A stretch of DNA of 64,000 nucleotides from Edaphobacter paludis (GTDB lineage Bacteria; Acidobacteriota; Terriglobia; Terriglobales; Acidobacteriaceae): contig NZ_CP121194.1 in the NCBI RefSeq assembly GCF_039993895.1, forward strand, positions 124,001 through 188,000, in the 5' to 3' direction. Positions 35,732-46,045 of this stretch are shown here, in pieces (within the stretch, counting starts at the first letter, position 1; each line of letters begins with the position of its first letter). Made by a program: the position numbers and the translations under genes. Under the pieces are notes generated by a model. The model worked only from the letters and a program-made list of their open reading frames with translations, did not search any database and was not told where the DNA came from.

Positions 35732-37558
35732 ATGAGCGAAGCCCCAACCACTAAAAAAGTGGAAAGCCCTTGGCGCGACCGTCTGAGCGCGCTGCGCAAT
35801 CTGCCACCAGTCCTGCGTATCTTGTGGGATTCGGGCCCGGCTGTGGTTACATGGGGGTTGATTCTGCGCGGCATCGTGGCGGTGCTTCCCATCGCCATTG
35901 CAAAAGTTGCTGCTCTCATCCTTCAGGACATTGCGGACGTCCTGCGCGGCAGGCCGCTCCCGCACAATTTCTGGATTCTGGTGGGGACCGAGGTCGGCCT
36001 GAACGTCGTCTTCGGTCTCATCACCCACGCGATCGACTACTCCGATTCGCTGCTGGCCAATCGCTACACCCAATACGTCAGCGTCAAGGTGATGGAGCAG
36101 GCATCGCGTCTGGACCTGACGACCTACGAGAACCCTGTCTTCTACGACCGCCTGGAGCGGGCGCGGGTGCAGGCCACCGACCGGCTCGGCATGATTCAGC
36201 AGATGGGCCGGTTGATCCAGCAGGTGATTACAACGCTTAGCTTTACAGTCGCGCTGGCATGGGCTTCTCCGTGGCTGGTGCTGCTGCTTGCGCTGGGCGT
36301 GCTGCCGTCGTTCCTCGGAGAGACGCATTTTGCCTTTCTCGGATATGCCAAAAATTTTCGTCAGACTCCGGCGAAGCGGCAGATGGACTACCTCCGCCAG
36401 GTTGCTGGAAGTCGCGAAGGAGCGAAGGAGGTTAAGCTCTTTGGCCTGCACCGGTTCTTCACTGACAAGTTTGAAAGGCTTGCCCATCAGATCTATGTCG
36501 AGGATGTCGAGCTATCCCGCTCGAAGCTGATCGTCGGTGGAATGCTCGGCGTCATCGGAACGCTGGGCTACTACGGCGCTTATATCTATGTCATCTGGCG
36601 CACGCTGGGCGGCGCGTACAACATCGGGAAGTTCACCTTCCTCACGACGTCCATTCAGCAGGCCAGTTCCAACCTGCAGCAGGTCTTCTCGACCGTCTCG
36701 GGCATCGCAGATCAAGCCCTCTTTCTTACCGATCTGATCGCTTTCTTCGAGATGGAGCCGACGGTGAAATCGAAGCCCGACGGCCACAAGATGCCTGTCC
36801 CGATCCGGAGCGGATTTGAATTTCGCAACGTCTCCTTTACCTATCCGGGGACTAATCGCACCGTCCTGCATAACTTCAACTTCACGCTATCGCCCGGCGA
36901 ACGGATCGCGCTGATCGGCGAGAACGGCCAGGGAAAGACGACCGTGGTGAAGCTGATTACGCGCCTCTACGATCCGACCGAAGGCGAGATTCTGCTCGAC
37001 GGCATCGACCTGCGTGACTACGCGCTCGACGACCTGCATCGGCACATCGGGGTGATCTTTCAGGACTTCATGCGTTTCGAGATGACGGCGCGGGAGAACA
37101 TTGCCGTTGGCCGTGTCGACCAGCCGCACAGCGAGAGCGATCTTGAAGACGCCGCGCACAAGAGTCTGGCCGATGAAGTGGTGAAAAAACTCTCCGGCGG
37201 CTACGACCAGATTCTGGGTCGTCGCTTCGAGGGTGGCGTGGAGCTATCGGGCGGCGAATGGCAGAAGATCGCGCTGGCCCGCGCCTATCTGCGCGACGCA
37301 CAGCTTCTTATATTGGACGAGCCGACGGCTGCGCTCGATGCGCGCAGCGAGTTGGAGGTCTTTGAGCGTTTTGCCGAACTGACCCTGGGCAAGATGGCGC
37401 TGCTCATCTCGCACCGTTTCTCCACCGTTCGCATGGCGGACAGAATTGTGGTCCTCTCCGGTGGACGCCTGATCGAAGAAGGAAATCACGAACAACTGAT
37501 GCATGCAGGCGGTCTGTACTCTGAAATGTTTGAAATGCAGGCTGCAAGCTACCGGTAG
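35732..37558 (+). CDS. ABC exporter, fused permease and ATPase
   Basis: 608-residue half-size ABC transporter (MsbA/ABCB type). The transmembrane domain spans about residues 30-330 with six helices. The nucleotide-binding domain has Walker A GENGQGKT (396-403), Q-loop FQDFMRF, signature LSGGEWQK, Walker B LLILDEPTAALD and H-loop ISHRFS. It would work as a homodimer in the inner membrane. The substrate is unknown; no peptidase domain is present, so nothing ties it to the amyloid-like operon beyond proximity. The glucan-synthase-like gene follows 89 bases later on the same strand, so a saccharide substrate is conceivable (inference). Confidence 0.88.
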   Translation: MSEAPTTKKVESPWRDRLSALRNLPPVLRILWDSGPAVVTWGLILRGIVAVLPIAIAKVAALILQDIADVLRGRPLPHNFWILVGTEVGLNVVFGLITHAIDYSDSLLANRYTQYVSVKVMEQASRLDLTTYENPVFYDRLERARVQATDRLGMIQQMGRLIQQVITTLSFTVALAWASPWLVLLLALGVLPSFLGETHFAFLGYAKNFRQTPAKRQMDYLRQVAGSREGAKEVKLFGLHRFFTDKFERLAHQIYVEDVELSRSKLIVGGMLGVIGTLGYYGAYIYVIWRTLGGAYNIGKFTFLTTSIQQASSNLQQVFSTVSGIADQALFLTDLIAFFEMEPTVKSKPDGHKMPVPIRSGFEFRNVSFTYPGTNRTVLHNFNFTLSPGERIALIGENGQGKTTVVKLITRLYDPTEGEILLDGIDLRDYALDDLHRHIGVIFQDFMRFEMTARENIAVGRVDQPHSESDLEDAAHKSLADEVVKKLSGGYDQILGRRFEGGVELSGGEWQKIALARAYLRDAQLLILDEPTAALDARSELEVFERFAELTLGKMALLISHRFSTVRMADRIVVLSGGRLIEEGNHEQLMHAGGLYSEMFEMQAASYR

Positions 37559-37647
37559 ACGCGGCCTTGAATCTGTCGTTTTGTCATTAGAACCTCTGTT
37601 CCCGCAAGACGTTGCTGGAACAGTTTGCACGGCCATAAGGAAAGTCC

Positions 37648-40600
37648 ATGTCTCAGCTCCCAACCGATCACACCTCCGAGAGTCTTCCGCCAACGGCGCC
37701 TGTGTCCGACCTGGTGACAGAGGGCCTGCCCGAGAAGCCGACGATCTCCGACGAGGAATTGCGGCACCATGCGGACATGCTGATTCGGCATCTGGAGATT
37801 GTCGCCCGTGGAACCGGCAACGACGACTTTGAAGCACGCCTGACCAGGCTGACAACCCGGCTCAAGGAACGCCTGGCCATCTGCCGCGAACAGACCTCCA
37901 GCAGTCAATTGACGCCGCAGCTTGAACTGCTCGAAAGCACGCGCATGCTCAAAGCTGCGATTGCCGGTACCGAGAGCGCGAAAGATGGTTTTGCCAAGGT
38001 ACCCCATGTGCGGCTTCCATCGGGAGAAGTGCTGCCGCAGGTCGTCTTTCTCGCAGAGGGATATCTCTCCGTAGCGCGAATATGGTCACCTGAGTCGCTT
38101 GCGATTTATGTGAAGCAATTCCAGCGGCGCGATGCTCTGCTGCTGGAGGAGATCGGCCTTCTGCCGCAGGCCCTGAAGCTGGCCCAACTGGAGTTCATCC
38201 TCGACCGGGCAGATGAGGCCTTTTCAGCTGGGGAGCTTCCGGGCATCGAGGATTCCCCGTTCTCCGTGCCGCTGCATGGCCTGCGGCGATTGGATCAGGC
38301 CGAGTGGCGTCCCTTGCTCGAACCGCTGATCGCATTCGATGCCATCCTCCGCCAAGACCCCGCCGGCGCGTTCGCGAACATGGAAGATGAGACGCGCAGC
38401 ATGTACTACCAGCGCGTCGCCGAGATGGCAAGCCACGCCAACTTCAACGAAGTCGAGACGGCGCAGGCTGCGCTCGATCTTGCGCGCGAGTCGGCTGGCG
38501 TGCCCCACGCGGACGCTCGCCTCGCTCTTCGCCAATCGCACGTTGGCTACTATCTTTTGGCCGAAGGCGTGCCGCAGCTGCACTATCGCATTGGGTATCA
38601 TCCGCCGCCGATAGAGCGGCTGCGCGGCATGATGCGCCACTGGAATGAGGAGTTTTATATCCTCGGTACGTTCACCTTGTCGGTGATGCTGATTACCGCG
38701 ATTATCCTTCCGCTGGTTCCTCATCATGATTACTGGGCCGTGATTGGTGCGCTTCTTTTTGCATTGGTGCCGGTGACGCAGGGTGCAGTCGACCTGATCA
38801 ATGGCAGCATCACGGCGCTGCTGAAGGCGGAGCCGCTGCCGAAGCTCGATTTTTCAAAGGGCGTTCCGGCGGAGATGACGGCGCTGGTGATTGTGCCCAC
38901 GCTTCTGATGAGCGAGAAGCAGGTCACGGAATTGTTTGAAGAGCTGGAGGCGCGCTATCTCGCAAATCAAGATCCGAATATTCACTTCGGATTGCTCACT
39001 GACCTGCCGGATACAACGACACGCCCACCGGAAGAGGACGACAGCCCGCTCGTCCATCTAGCACTTCGAATGGTCGATGAGCTGAATGCAAAATATGCGA
39101 CGCAGGACGGAGGCTCTTTTTTCCTGCTGCATCGGCATCGTGTCTTCAACGCTCGCCAGGGCGTGTGGATGGGATGGGAGCGCAAGCGCGGAAAGCTGCT
39201 CGATCTCAACAAGCTGCTGGTCCATTCGTTGGATACTTTTCCCGTCAAGGCCGGTCCTCTTCAACTTCTGGATCGGGTGCGCTACGTCATCACCCTGGAC
39301 TCGGACACGCAACTGCCGCGTGGCTCGGCGGCGCGGCTGACAGGAACGATCGCGCACCCGCTCAATCAAGCAATCATCGATCCGCGCCTGCGCATTGTCA
39401 CGGCGGGCTATGGAATTTTGCAGCCGCGTGTCGGTGTCAGTGTTGGCTCGGCTTCGCGTTCGCGGATGGCAGCACTTTATTCAGGCGAAACAGGCTTCGA
39501 CATTTACACACGCGCGGTATCGGATGCCTATCAGGACCTCTTTGGCGAAGGCATCTTCACCGGCAAGGGAATCTACGAGGTCTCCGTGCTGCATGAGTTG
39601 CTGGAGCACCGTTTTCCACGCAATGCACTCCTCTCGCACGACCTCATCGAAGGCGCTTACGTGCGCGCCGGGCTGGCTACGGATATCGAGGTGATCGACG
39701 ATTATCCGTCGCACTATTCGGCGCACACTCGCCGCAAACATCGCTGGCTACGCGGGGACTGGCAGATCATGCGCTGGCTCTTCAATTCGGTGCCCGACGA
39801 GACTGGCCGGTCCGTCGTGAACCCCATCAGCACGATCTCGCGTTGGAAGATCCTCGACAATCTTCGGCGCAGCCTGATCGAGCCGGTCACCTTTCTTCTG
39901 TTCATCTTTGGATGGTTCTTCCTTCCCGGCGGCCCGGTCTACTGGACCATCGCTACGCTGATCGTCCTTCTGCTCCCAGGTTTGGTGCAGCTAGGTTTCA
40001 ACATCAGCAGGGCATTGTTCAGTGCGAGCCTCGTCGCGGCAAAGGAGACGTTCTCTACCTTCGCCGCATCGCTCGGCATCACGATTCTCAATCTCATCTT
40101 CCTCCCCCATCACATGCTGCTCTCGCTGGATGCCATTGTGCGGTCGTTGAATCGAACGCTGATCTCTGGCAAAAACCTGCTCGATTGGGAGACGGCGGCA
40201 CAAGCAGAGAGTGGAACATCGAAAAGTTCGCTCGACCGCTATCTGAACCTTTCGCCGATAATTGCCCTGCTGATTGCGGCCGCGTTGGCGTGGAGACATC
40301 CTCATGCGCTGCTGGCGGCAGCGCCGGTGCTGGTGTTGTGGGCGCTGGCTCCGGTTGCCGTGTTCTGGCTCGATTCGCCTCCGCGACGTGTGGAAGGCCC
40401 GCTGTCGACGGTGGACCGATCGTTTCTGAAGCGTCAGGCGTTGCATATATGGCGCTACTTCTCGGAGTTTGGCGGCGAGCAGAACCATTGGTTGATTCCC
40501 GACAATGTAGAGGAGCAAGGCACACGCCAGGCACTTACGCTTTCACCGACCAACCTCGGAATGCTGCTCAACGCGCGTCAGGCGGCGTATGAATTCGGAT

Positions 40601-42141
40601 TTATTACGCTGCCGGAATTTGCTGCTCAAACACTGGGAACGCTCGGGACTTATGACCGGCTCGAAAAACAGCGAGGTCATATCTACAACTGGTATGACAT
40701 CGGACGGCTGGAGCCAATTGCACCGAAGATTGTCTCGGCGGTCGATAGCGGCAACCTCGCCGCCTCGTTTTACACGCTGCATACTGGAGCGCTTGATCTG
40801 CTGAAGCGCCCCATATTGAATCCCAATACCTTTGCCGCTCTGGAAGACATGCTGCACGGAAGAGATGAAGCGGGCCACAGCAGGCAGCGCGGCAAGCAGT
40901 CATCCTCTGAAGGATCACAGACGATGCAGACGCTGGTTCGCCAGCTTATGGAAAATTCGCTGCCTTCGCCAAATGTCGAAGGCGAAGCGGAAGACTGGCT
41001 GATGGAAGAGGCTTCGCGCCGACAGCGGGCATTAGCATTGTTCATCGAGGAATATACGCCGTGGCTGCTGCCTCGCTTTGTTCCTTTGTTTGAATACTTC
41101 GGGCTCGCGGCATCAGAGAAACCGGCGGACCTCAAGAACAAGCAGGAGAGCCAGATTCCCACGCTGCAACAGGCGACACAATACGTGTCGGTACTGGAAC
41201 GACGCATCGTGGATACTCCAGTCACTCATGCGGAGGGATCAAGTTTGAGGGCCCTCGCTACGGAGTTGCGCTCAATGCTTCCTTCGGCGCGAGAGAGGCT
41301 GTCACGGCTTCAGGCAGAGATAGCCGATATCGCCGTGCGGGCCGAACAATGCGCCGAGGCCATGCAGTTCGGCTTTCTGCTGGTTGAATCGCGGCAGCTT
41401 CTGTCCATCGGCTACGACGGCACTACGGGCGAGCTTCATTCCGCCTGCTATGACCTGCTTGCGTCGGAGGCCCGCATCGCGTCGCTGCTTGCCATCGCCA
41501 AGGGAGACATACCGCAGCAGGCATGGTTCCGGTTGAGCCGCTCGCACGTTCTGGTCAACGGCCGCGCAGCGTTGCTCTCGTGGACTGGCACCATGTTTGA
41601 GTACATGATGCCCGCGCTTTGGATGCGGACATTTCCCGATACACTGATCGCGCGTTCTCTGCATAATGCCGTGCGCATTCAGCGCGACCATGTGCGCGAT
41701 ATTCCGTGGGGTATCTCGGAGTCGGGTTTCGCCGAGACCGATGACTCAGGCCGCTACCGGTATCAGGCGTGGGGCGTTCCCGCACTGGCGCTGAAGTACG
41801 GCGCGGAAGATGGTCCGGTCATCTCTCCCTATTCCACCTATCTTGCGCTGCCGCTTCTGCGCAACGATGCGCTGGCGAATCTTCGTCGCATGGTCGCGAT
41901 GAATTGGACGGGAGCCTATGGCCTCTACGAGGCCGCCGACTTCACCCAGGGCAAGCAGCCGCGCCTGGTGCGCTCCTGGATGGCCCATCATCAGGGCATG
42001 TCACTGCTTGCACTGACCAATCTGCTGCACGACAACATTGTTCAACGGTGGTTTCATGCAAATCCGCGGGTGCGTGCCACGGAGCTCTTACTGCATGAGA
42101 AGCCGTTGAGCAACGACATGCTGAACTCACTTAAGAAATAA
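37648..42141 (+). CDS. Cyclic-glucan-synthase-like glycosyltransferase lacking GH94
   Basis: 1497-residue membrane protein resembling the N-terminal half of cyclic beta-1,2-glucan synthase (NdvB/ChvB). The first 330 residues form the soluble N-terminal region. Membrane helices follow near 340-395, then a GT84-type transferase with a DxD-like LDSDTQLPRG, HDLIEGAYVRAG and RRKHRWLRGDW. More helices follow near 740-850, then a glycoamylase-like (GH144-related) domain with LSPTNLGMLLNARQAA and RSWMAHHQGMSLLALTNLL. Family synthases of about 2800 residues continue into a GH94 phosphorylase that sets ring size; here the protein ends soon after ATELLLHEKPL. AAGGAAAG precedes the ATG. The product may be a linear or differently terminated glucan (inference). 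Confidence 0.83.
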   Translation: MSQLPTDHTSESLPPTAPVSDLVTEGLPEKPTISDEELRHHADMLIRHLEIVARGTGNDDFEARLTRLTTRLKERLAICREQTSSSQLTPQLELLESTRMLKAAIAGTESAKDGFAKVPHVRLPSGEVLPQVVFLAEGYLSVARIWSPESLAIYVKQFQRRDALLLEEIGLLPQALKLAQLEFILDRADEAFSAGELPGIEDSPFSVPLHGLRRLDQAEWRPLLEPLIAFDAILRQDPAGAFANMEDETRSMYYQRVAEMASHANFNEVETAQAALDLARESAGVPHADARLALRQSHVGYYLLAEGVPQLHYRIGYHPPPIERLRGMMRHWNEEFYILGTFTLSVMLITAIILPLVPHHDYWAVIGALLFALVPVTQGAVDLINGSITALLKAEPLPKLDFSKGVPAEMTALVIVPTLLMSEKQVTELFEELEARYLANQDPNIHFGLLTDLPDTTTRPPEEDDSPLVHLALRMVDELNAKYATQDGGSFFLLHRHRVFNARQGVWMGWERKRGKLLDLNKLLVHSLDTFPVKAGPLQLLDRVRYVITLDSDTQLPRGSAARLTGTIAHPLNQAIIDPRLRIVTAGYGILQPRVGVSVGSASRSRMAALYSGETGFDIYTRAVSDAYQDLFGEGIFTGKGIYEVSVLHELLEHRFPRNALLSHDLIEGAYVRAGLATDIEVIDDYPSHYSAHTRRKHRWLRGDWQIMRWLFNSVPDETGRSVVNPISTISRWKILDNLRRSLIEPVTFLLFIFGWFFLPGGPVYWTIATLIVLLLPGLVQLGFNISRALFSASLVAAKETFSTFAASLGITILNLIFLPHHMLLSLDAIVRSLNRTLISGKNLLDWETAAQAESGTSKSSLDRYLNLSPIIALLIAAALAWRHPHALLAAAPVLVLWALAPVAVFWLDSPPRRVEGPLSTVDRSFLKRQALHIWRYFSEFGGEQNHWLIPDNVEEQGTRQALTLSPTNLGMLLNARQAAYEFGFITLPEFAAQTLGTLGTYDRLEKQRGHIYNWYDIGRLEPIAPKIVSAVDSGNLAASFYTLHTGALDLLKRPILNPNTFAALEDMLHGRDEAGHSRQRGKQSSSEGSQTMQTLVRQLMENSLPSPNVEGEAEDWLMEEASRRQRALALFIEEYTPWLLPRFVPLFEYFGLAASEKPADLKNKQESQIPTLQQATQYVSVLERRIVDTPVTHAEGSSLRALATELRSMLPSARERLSRLQAEIADIAVRAEQCAEAMQFGFLLVESRQLLSIGYDGTTGELHSACYDLLASEARIASLLAIAKGDIPQQAWFRLSRSHVLVNGRAALLSWTGTMFEYMMPALWMRTFPDTLIARSLHNAVRIQRDHVRDIPWGISESGFAETDDSGRYRYQAWGVPALALKYGAEDGPVISPYSTYLALPLLRNDALANLRRMVAMNWTGAYGLYEAADFTQGKQPRLVRSWMAHHQGMSLLALTNLLHDNIVQRWFHANPRVRATELLLHEKPLSNDMLNSLKK

Positions 42142-42223
42142 ATCGAAGGCAAAGGAACGGCGGGTTGACGTTCGATGAGAACACACCCTATGGTTGCTTC
42201 TGGGGAAAACCCAGAGGGAATTC

Positions 42224-43525
42224 ATGCATCAGCAGAAAATTAAAACGCGACGGAAATTTCTGTTTAACACCATGGCCGCTGGAGCCGCGACCTTGCTCGC
42301 AAGCAACGGCAGCGCACAGACAGGCGATGCGAATGCAGCCTCTGCTTCGATAGCGTCTGCTGGAACTGCAAAAGAGGATCGGATGACCTGGCTTGCGATG
42401 TTGGAACAGGTCTCGGAGCCTGTTCTCCACGCTCTGAATGAACGCCGGTTGCGCGCAACCATGCCTGTTGAAGCGGCGGCGGGTCTGGCGGCGGAGCGTG
42501 CGATTGGCTCACCTCTGGAGGCCCTTGGCCGCCTTCTCGCCGGGCTGGCTCCGTGGCTTGAACTGGAACCATCCGCGCAGGAGTCGGCGCACGAGACGGC
42601 TTTGCGCAAACGATACCGGGGTTGGGCGCTCGCCGCCATTACATCCGCCGTCGATCCAGCTTCGCCCGATTTCATGCGTTTTGGCGCATCATCGCAGACC
42701 GTGGTCGATTCTTCCTTTCTTGCGTTGGCGCTACTTCGTGCGCCGCGCCAGCTTGTGCAGCCGCTGGATCCGTCGACACGACAGAGATTGGTGCAGGCGC
42801 TCACGTCAGAGCGCATCGTGCTGCCGGGATACAACAACTGGCTGCTCTTTGCTGCACTCAACGAGGCTGCCCTGAAGATGCTGGGAACCGATTGGGACCG
42901 CGTTCGCGTCGACTACGCCTTGCGCAAACATACGGAGTGGTATGTCGGCGACGGCACCTATGGCGACGGCCCGCACTATCACGCGGACTACTACGACAGT
43001 TTCGTCATCCACCCCTATCTATTGCAGCTCATCGAGACAGTGGGAGATGCCGAACCGGCGTGGAAAAATATGCTGCCAGAGATCCACGCGCGGGCGCAGA
43101 GGTACGCGGCTATTCAGGAGCGGGTGATCAGTCCGCAGGGCGAGTATCCCATCGTAGGACGCTCCATTACATATCGGTGCGGAGCCTTTCATTTGCTGGC
43201 CGATTGCAGCCTTCGCCACATGCTGCCCGAGGTTGTTCTTCCGCAACAGGTGCGCTGCGCTCTGACTGCGGTTCAGCGCCGGACTCTTGGTGTCCCTGGC
43301 ACATTTTCTGCTGCAGGATGGCTGCGGATCGGGCTTGCGGGACATCAGCCATCGCTCGGCGAGACTTATATTTCTACTGGAAGCCTTTACCTGGCCAGTG
43401 CTGCGTGGCTGCCGCTTGGCTTGCCTCCTGCCGATCCATTCTGGTCAGCGCCTGCGGCACCATGGACGCAGCAGAAGGCCTGGTCGGGCGTGGATATCCC
43501 GGTCGATCATGCTCATGATGTGTAA
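42224..43525 (+). CDS. Tat-exported DUF2264 protein
   Basis: 433-residue protein of the DUF2264 family with a twin-arginine signal (TRRKFLFNTMAAGAATLLASNG). ATG 42224, with AGAGGGA just upstream, is chosen over TTG 42194. The mature part is alpha-helical, with NNWLLFAALNEAALKMLG, WYVGDGTYGDGPHYHADYY and GRSITYRCGAFHLLADC, which resembles alpha/alpha-barrel carbohydrate-active enzymes. Catalysis is unproven. It lies 82 bases after the glucan-synthase-like gene on the same strand, so a role in processing or degrading a polysaccharide in the periplasm is reasonable (inference). Confidence 0.8.
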   Translation: MHQQKIKTRRKFLFNTMAAGAATLLASNGSAQTGDANAASASIASAGTAKEDRMTWLAMLEQVSEPVLHALNERRLRATMPVEAAAGLAAERAIGSPLEALGRLLAGLAPWLELEPSAQESAHETALRKRYRGWALAAITSAVDPASPDFMRFGASSQTVVDSSFLALALLRAPRQLVQPLDPSTRQRLVQALTSERIVLPGYNNWLLFAALNEAALKMLGTDWDRVRVDYALRKHTEWYVGDGTYGDGPHYHADYYDSFVIHPYLLQLIETVGDAEPAWKNMLPEIHARAQRYAAIQERVISPQGEYPIVGRSITYRCGAFHLLADCSLRHMLPEVVLPQQVRCALTAVQRRTLGVPGTFSAAGWLRIGLAGHQPSLGETYISTGSLYLASAAWLPLGLPPADPFWSAPAAPWTQQKAWSGVDIPVDHAHDV

Positions 43526-43532
43526 AGCCGCA

Positions 43533-44570
43533 TCAGGAGATAAGGCTGGTCCAATCCAGAATCACCTTGCCCGTCATCCCCGACATCATGGCCTGAAAGC
43601 CCTGCTCGAAGTCGGAGTAAGAATAGCGATGCGTGATGATCGGTGTGATATCCACACCTGATTCGATGAGGACACTCATCTTGTACCAGGTCTCATACAT
43701 CTCGCGTCCATAGATTCCTTTGATCGTGAGCATGTTGAAGACGACCTGCCTGAGATCAAGCGGCATCTCCTGCGAGGGTATGCCGAGAATCGCAATCTTG
43801 CCGCCGTGACTCATGTTTGAGATCATCTCGCGAAGAGCAGCAGCGTTGCCGGACATCTCGAGGCCCACATCGAAGCCTTCCTGAAGGCCAAGCTGCTTCT
43901 GCACCTCGGCTATTGGCGTCTCCATTGGATTGACGGCAAGCGTAGCGCCCATCTTTCGCGCCAGTTCGAGGCGATACGGATTGGGATCGGTGATGACCAC
44001 ATGTCGCGCACCGGCATGGCGGACAACCGGGATACACATGATGCCGATAGGACCTGCGCCGGTGATGAGAACATCTTCAGCGAGCACATCGAAGGAGAGC
44101 GCCGTATGGACGGCGTTGCCGAAGGGATCGAAGATGGCGGCGACTTCCTGATTGATGTCGGGGTGATGTCGCCAGATATTCGTCATGGGCAGAGCGATGA
44201 ACTCCGCGAAGGCTCCGGGGCGGTTCACGCCGACTCCGGAGGTGGCGGCGCAGAGATGCCTTCTGCCTGCAAGACAATTTCTGCATCGCCCGCAGACGAC
44301 GTGGCCTTCGCCGCTGACGATGTCGCCGGGATTAAAGTCGTTCACGTTGGAGCCGACCTCGACGATCTCGCCGACGAACTCGTGGCCGATGGTCATGGGC
44401 ACAGGAATGGTACGCTGGGCCCACTCGTCCCAGTTGTAGATATGAACGTCGGTTCCGCAGATTCCGGTGTAGCGAACACGGATGAGAACATCGTTGATGC
44501 CAATGGCTGGCTCAGGAACATCCTGCAACCACAGGCCGGATTTTGCGTGCGCTTTGACGAGTGCCTTCAT
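43533..44570 (-). CDS. tdh: L-threonine 3-dehydrogenase
   Basis: 345-residue zinc-dependent medium-chain dehydrogenase, L-threonine 3-dehydrogenase, which oxidises threonine to 2-amino-3-ketobutyrate with NAD+. It has the catalytic zinc region [15 protein letters not shown] with GHEFVGE, a structural zinc site with four Cys ([15 protein letters not shown]), the NAD-binding GAGPIGIM, and [12 protein letters not shown], which is diagnostic for Tdh. The length is right. The usual partner kbl (2-amino-3-ketobutyrate ligase) is not adjacent. It converges with the DUF2264 gene, with only seven bases between them. Confidence 0.93.
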   Translation of the reverse strand: MKALVKAHAKSGLWLQDVPEPAIGINDVLIRVRYTGICGTDVHIYNWDEWAQRTIPVPMTIGHEFVGEIVEVGSNVNDFNPGDIVSGEGHVVCGRCRNCLAGRRHLCAATSGVGVNRPGAFAEFIALPMTNIWRHHPDINQEVAAIFDPFGNAVHTALSFDVLAEDVLITGAGPIGIMCIPVVRHAGARHVVITDPNPYRLELARKMGATLAVNPMETPIAEVQKQLGLQEGFDVGLEMSGNAAALREMISNMSHGGKIAILGIPSQEMPLDLRQVVFNMLTIKGIYGREMYETWYKMSVLIESGVDITPIITHRYSYSDFEQGFQAMMSGMTGKVILDWTSLIS

Positions 44571-44662
44571 TTGATCTCCATCACCAGTGGAACACTTTCT
44601 TCGATAGGACGCATCTTTAGATGGGCTTGCAATGGGTCAGTTTTCGAATTGCCGTACCCGAT

Positions 44663-46045
44663 TCAGTGCAAAGGCTCGAATTCGTTTACCCAATGGAAAT
44701 GCCTCTGAAGGAGCGGGTAGGTTCGGGGCAAGAACACCCGCTTAAGCGTAACCGTTCCCATCTGAGCCGCAGTCGGCCCCTTCGGGATCAGTAGCAGGTC
44801 GCTAGCATCGCTCTGATCCACAACGAAGATCATGAAGCCGCCCGCTTCATACAGCACACGTAGGACATGTGTCTTGCTGTCGTATACGGAACGCGATCGC
44901 CACATCGTTCCCCGCGCATCCTGCAGCATCATGTCCGAATTTGGATCGAAGAACACCGTTGTGATCGCCTGACCGTCACCACCTTTAATTCCGCTTTGCC
45001 CTTGTATCCGCCATTCTCCAGTGAACATCGAAGGATCACGCAAAGCCTCGAGCTTCATACGATATACGGTCCAGGTTCCCCAGGCATAACTACTGCAAGC
45101 CACCAGCACGAGGAGCACTTCGGCAAGGAGCGCTGCCCGGCGCGCGCGTGCGGTCCGGGGTTGCGGAGCCCACTGTGGTCGTTGCGGCACGGCATCGCGG
45201 CTGAAGAAGAACGAGCCAAGCCACTTCGCCTCGGGGATTAACAGCACAAGAGACATCACGACCAGCGTGAAAGACCAGAGCTTCACAGGTACATCAAAGA
45301 CTGTGTCCAGCAGCGCGATGTTTGCCGTTACACCCAGCGCAAGCAGGGCGCCGGGAAAGGCAGTGCGCCGGAACAGCAGCAACACGGCCGTCAGCACTTC
45401 CACCCAGCCCAGCAACATTTCAAAGGCCGGGTGCAGACCATACAGACTCCAGAAGAGGAGGGTCGGCGAAGCATTCCCGACCGGTTCATTCAGCAACGCC
45501 AGTGGAGGCGAAGGGAACTGCAATGGAAATATCTTGATGAAGGCGTAGGGCAGCAGTGCTAATCCCAGCGTCACGCTTAACCCCAGCCGAAACCACAACA
45601 GAAGGTCCGCATACTGTACTCGCTTTCGATCAAAAACGCTCCACGCGGCCGCAGCAATTGCGCTCGTAAGCAGGATCAACAGCATTGCAACCCACGCCAA
45701 TGCTCTATCGCCAGTTGCATCGTGTACTGTTGCTGCTCGCCCGGTCAGGTGGAAAAGATGCACACCTAACCAGATGGTCAGGTCATCGATGGGCGTGCGC
45801 AGCCATTCGCCAGCGGAGCGCCCAACAACAGGCACAGCTCCAAACAGTACCCCATGACTTTCAAAAAGGGATGTCAGCACAAGCAGACAGAATGCAAAGC
45901 GAAACAGTACTCGCTGCTGGAAACTCCACGTCGGCCATGCAGTCTGCTTTGTGTTGGTTGTCTCAGGGTAGTCAGCGGATGGAGTTTGTTTCAGACGATT
46001 TCTCCGAGGCGAGCTTGACGACTCTGCAAATCTTACGCCAGTCAA
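44663..46045 (-). CDS. Polytopic membrane protein of unknown function (DoxX-like region)
   Basis: 460-residue membrane protein. After a hydrophilic N-terminus of about 40 residues there are about eight hydrophobic helices to residue 315, then a periplasmic C-terminal domain of about 140 residues (GEWRIQGQSG, ITTVFFDPNSDMMLQD, HWVNEFEPLH). A central stretch (LLFWSLYGLHPAFEMLLGW) resembles DoxX/HTTM-type membrane domains. The start is TTG at 46045 with no clear ribosome site and no in-frame ATG before the first helix, so the N-terminus is uncertain. It is followed 92 bases later by tdh on the same strand. No function assigned. Confidence 0.65.
   Translation of the reverse strand: MTGVRFAESSSSPRRNRLKQTPSADYPETTNTKQTAWPTWSFQQRVLFRFAFCLLVLTSLFESHGVLFGAVPVVGRSAGEWLRTPIDDLTIWLGVHLFHLTGRAATVHDATGDRALAWVAMLLILLTSAIAAAAWSVFDRKRVQYADLLLWFRLGLSVTLGLALLPYAFIKIFPLQFPSPPLALLNEPVGNASPTLLFWSLYGLHPAFEMLLGWVEVLTAVLLLFRRTAFPGALLALGVTANIALLDTVFDVPVKLWSFTLVVMSLVLLIPEAKWLGSFFFSRDAVPQRPQWAPQPRTARARRAALLAEVLLVLVACSSYAWGTWTVYRMKLEALRDPSMFTGEWRIQGQSGIKGGDGQAITTVFFDPNSDMMLQDARGTMWRSRSVYDSKTHVLRVLYEAGGFMIFVVDQSDASDLLLIPKGPTAAQMGTVTLKRVFLPRTYPLLQRHFHWVNEFEPLH

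Noticed and set aside
42142..42223. Frameshifted GH94 remainder after the truncated glucan synthase
   Set aside because: Only 82 bases separate the stop from the DUF2264 gene, and no GH94-like peptide is seen in any frame there.
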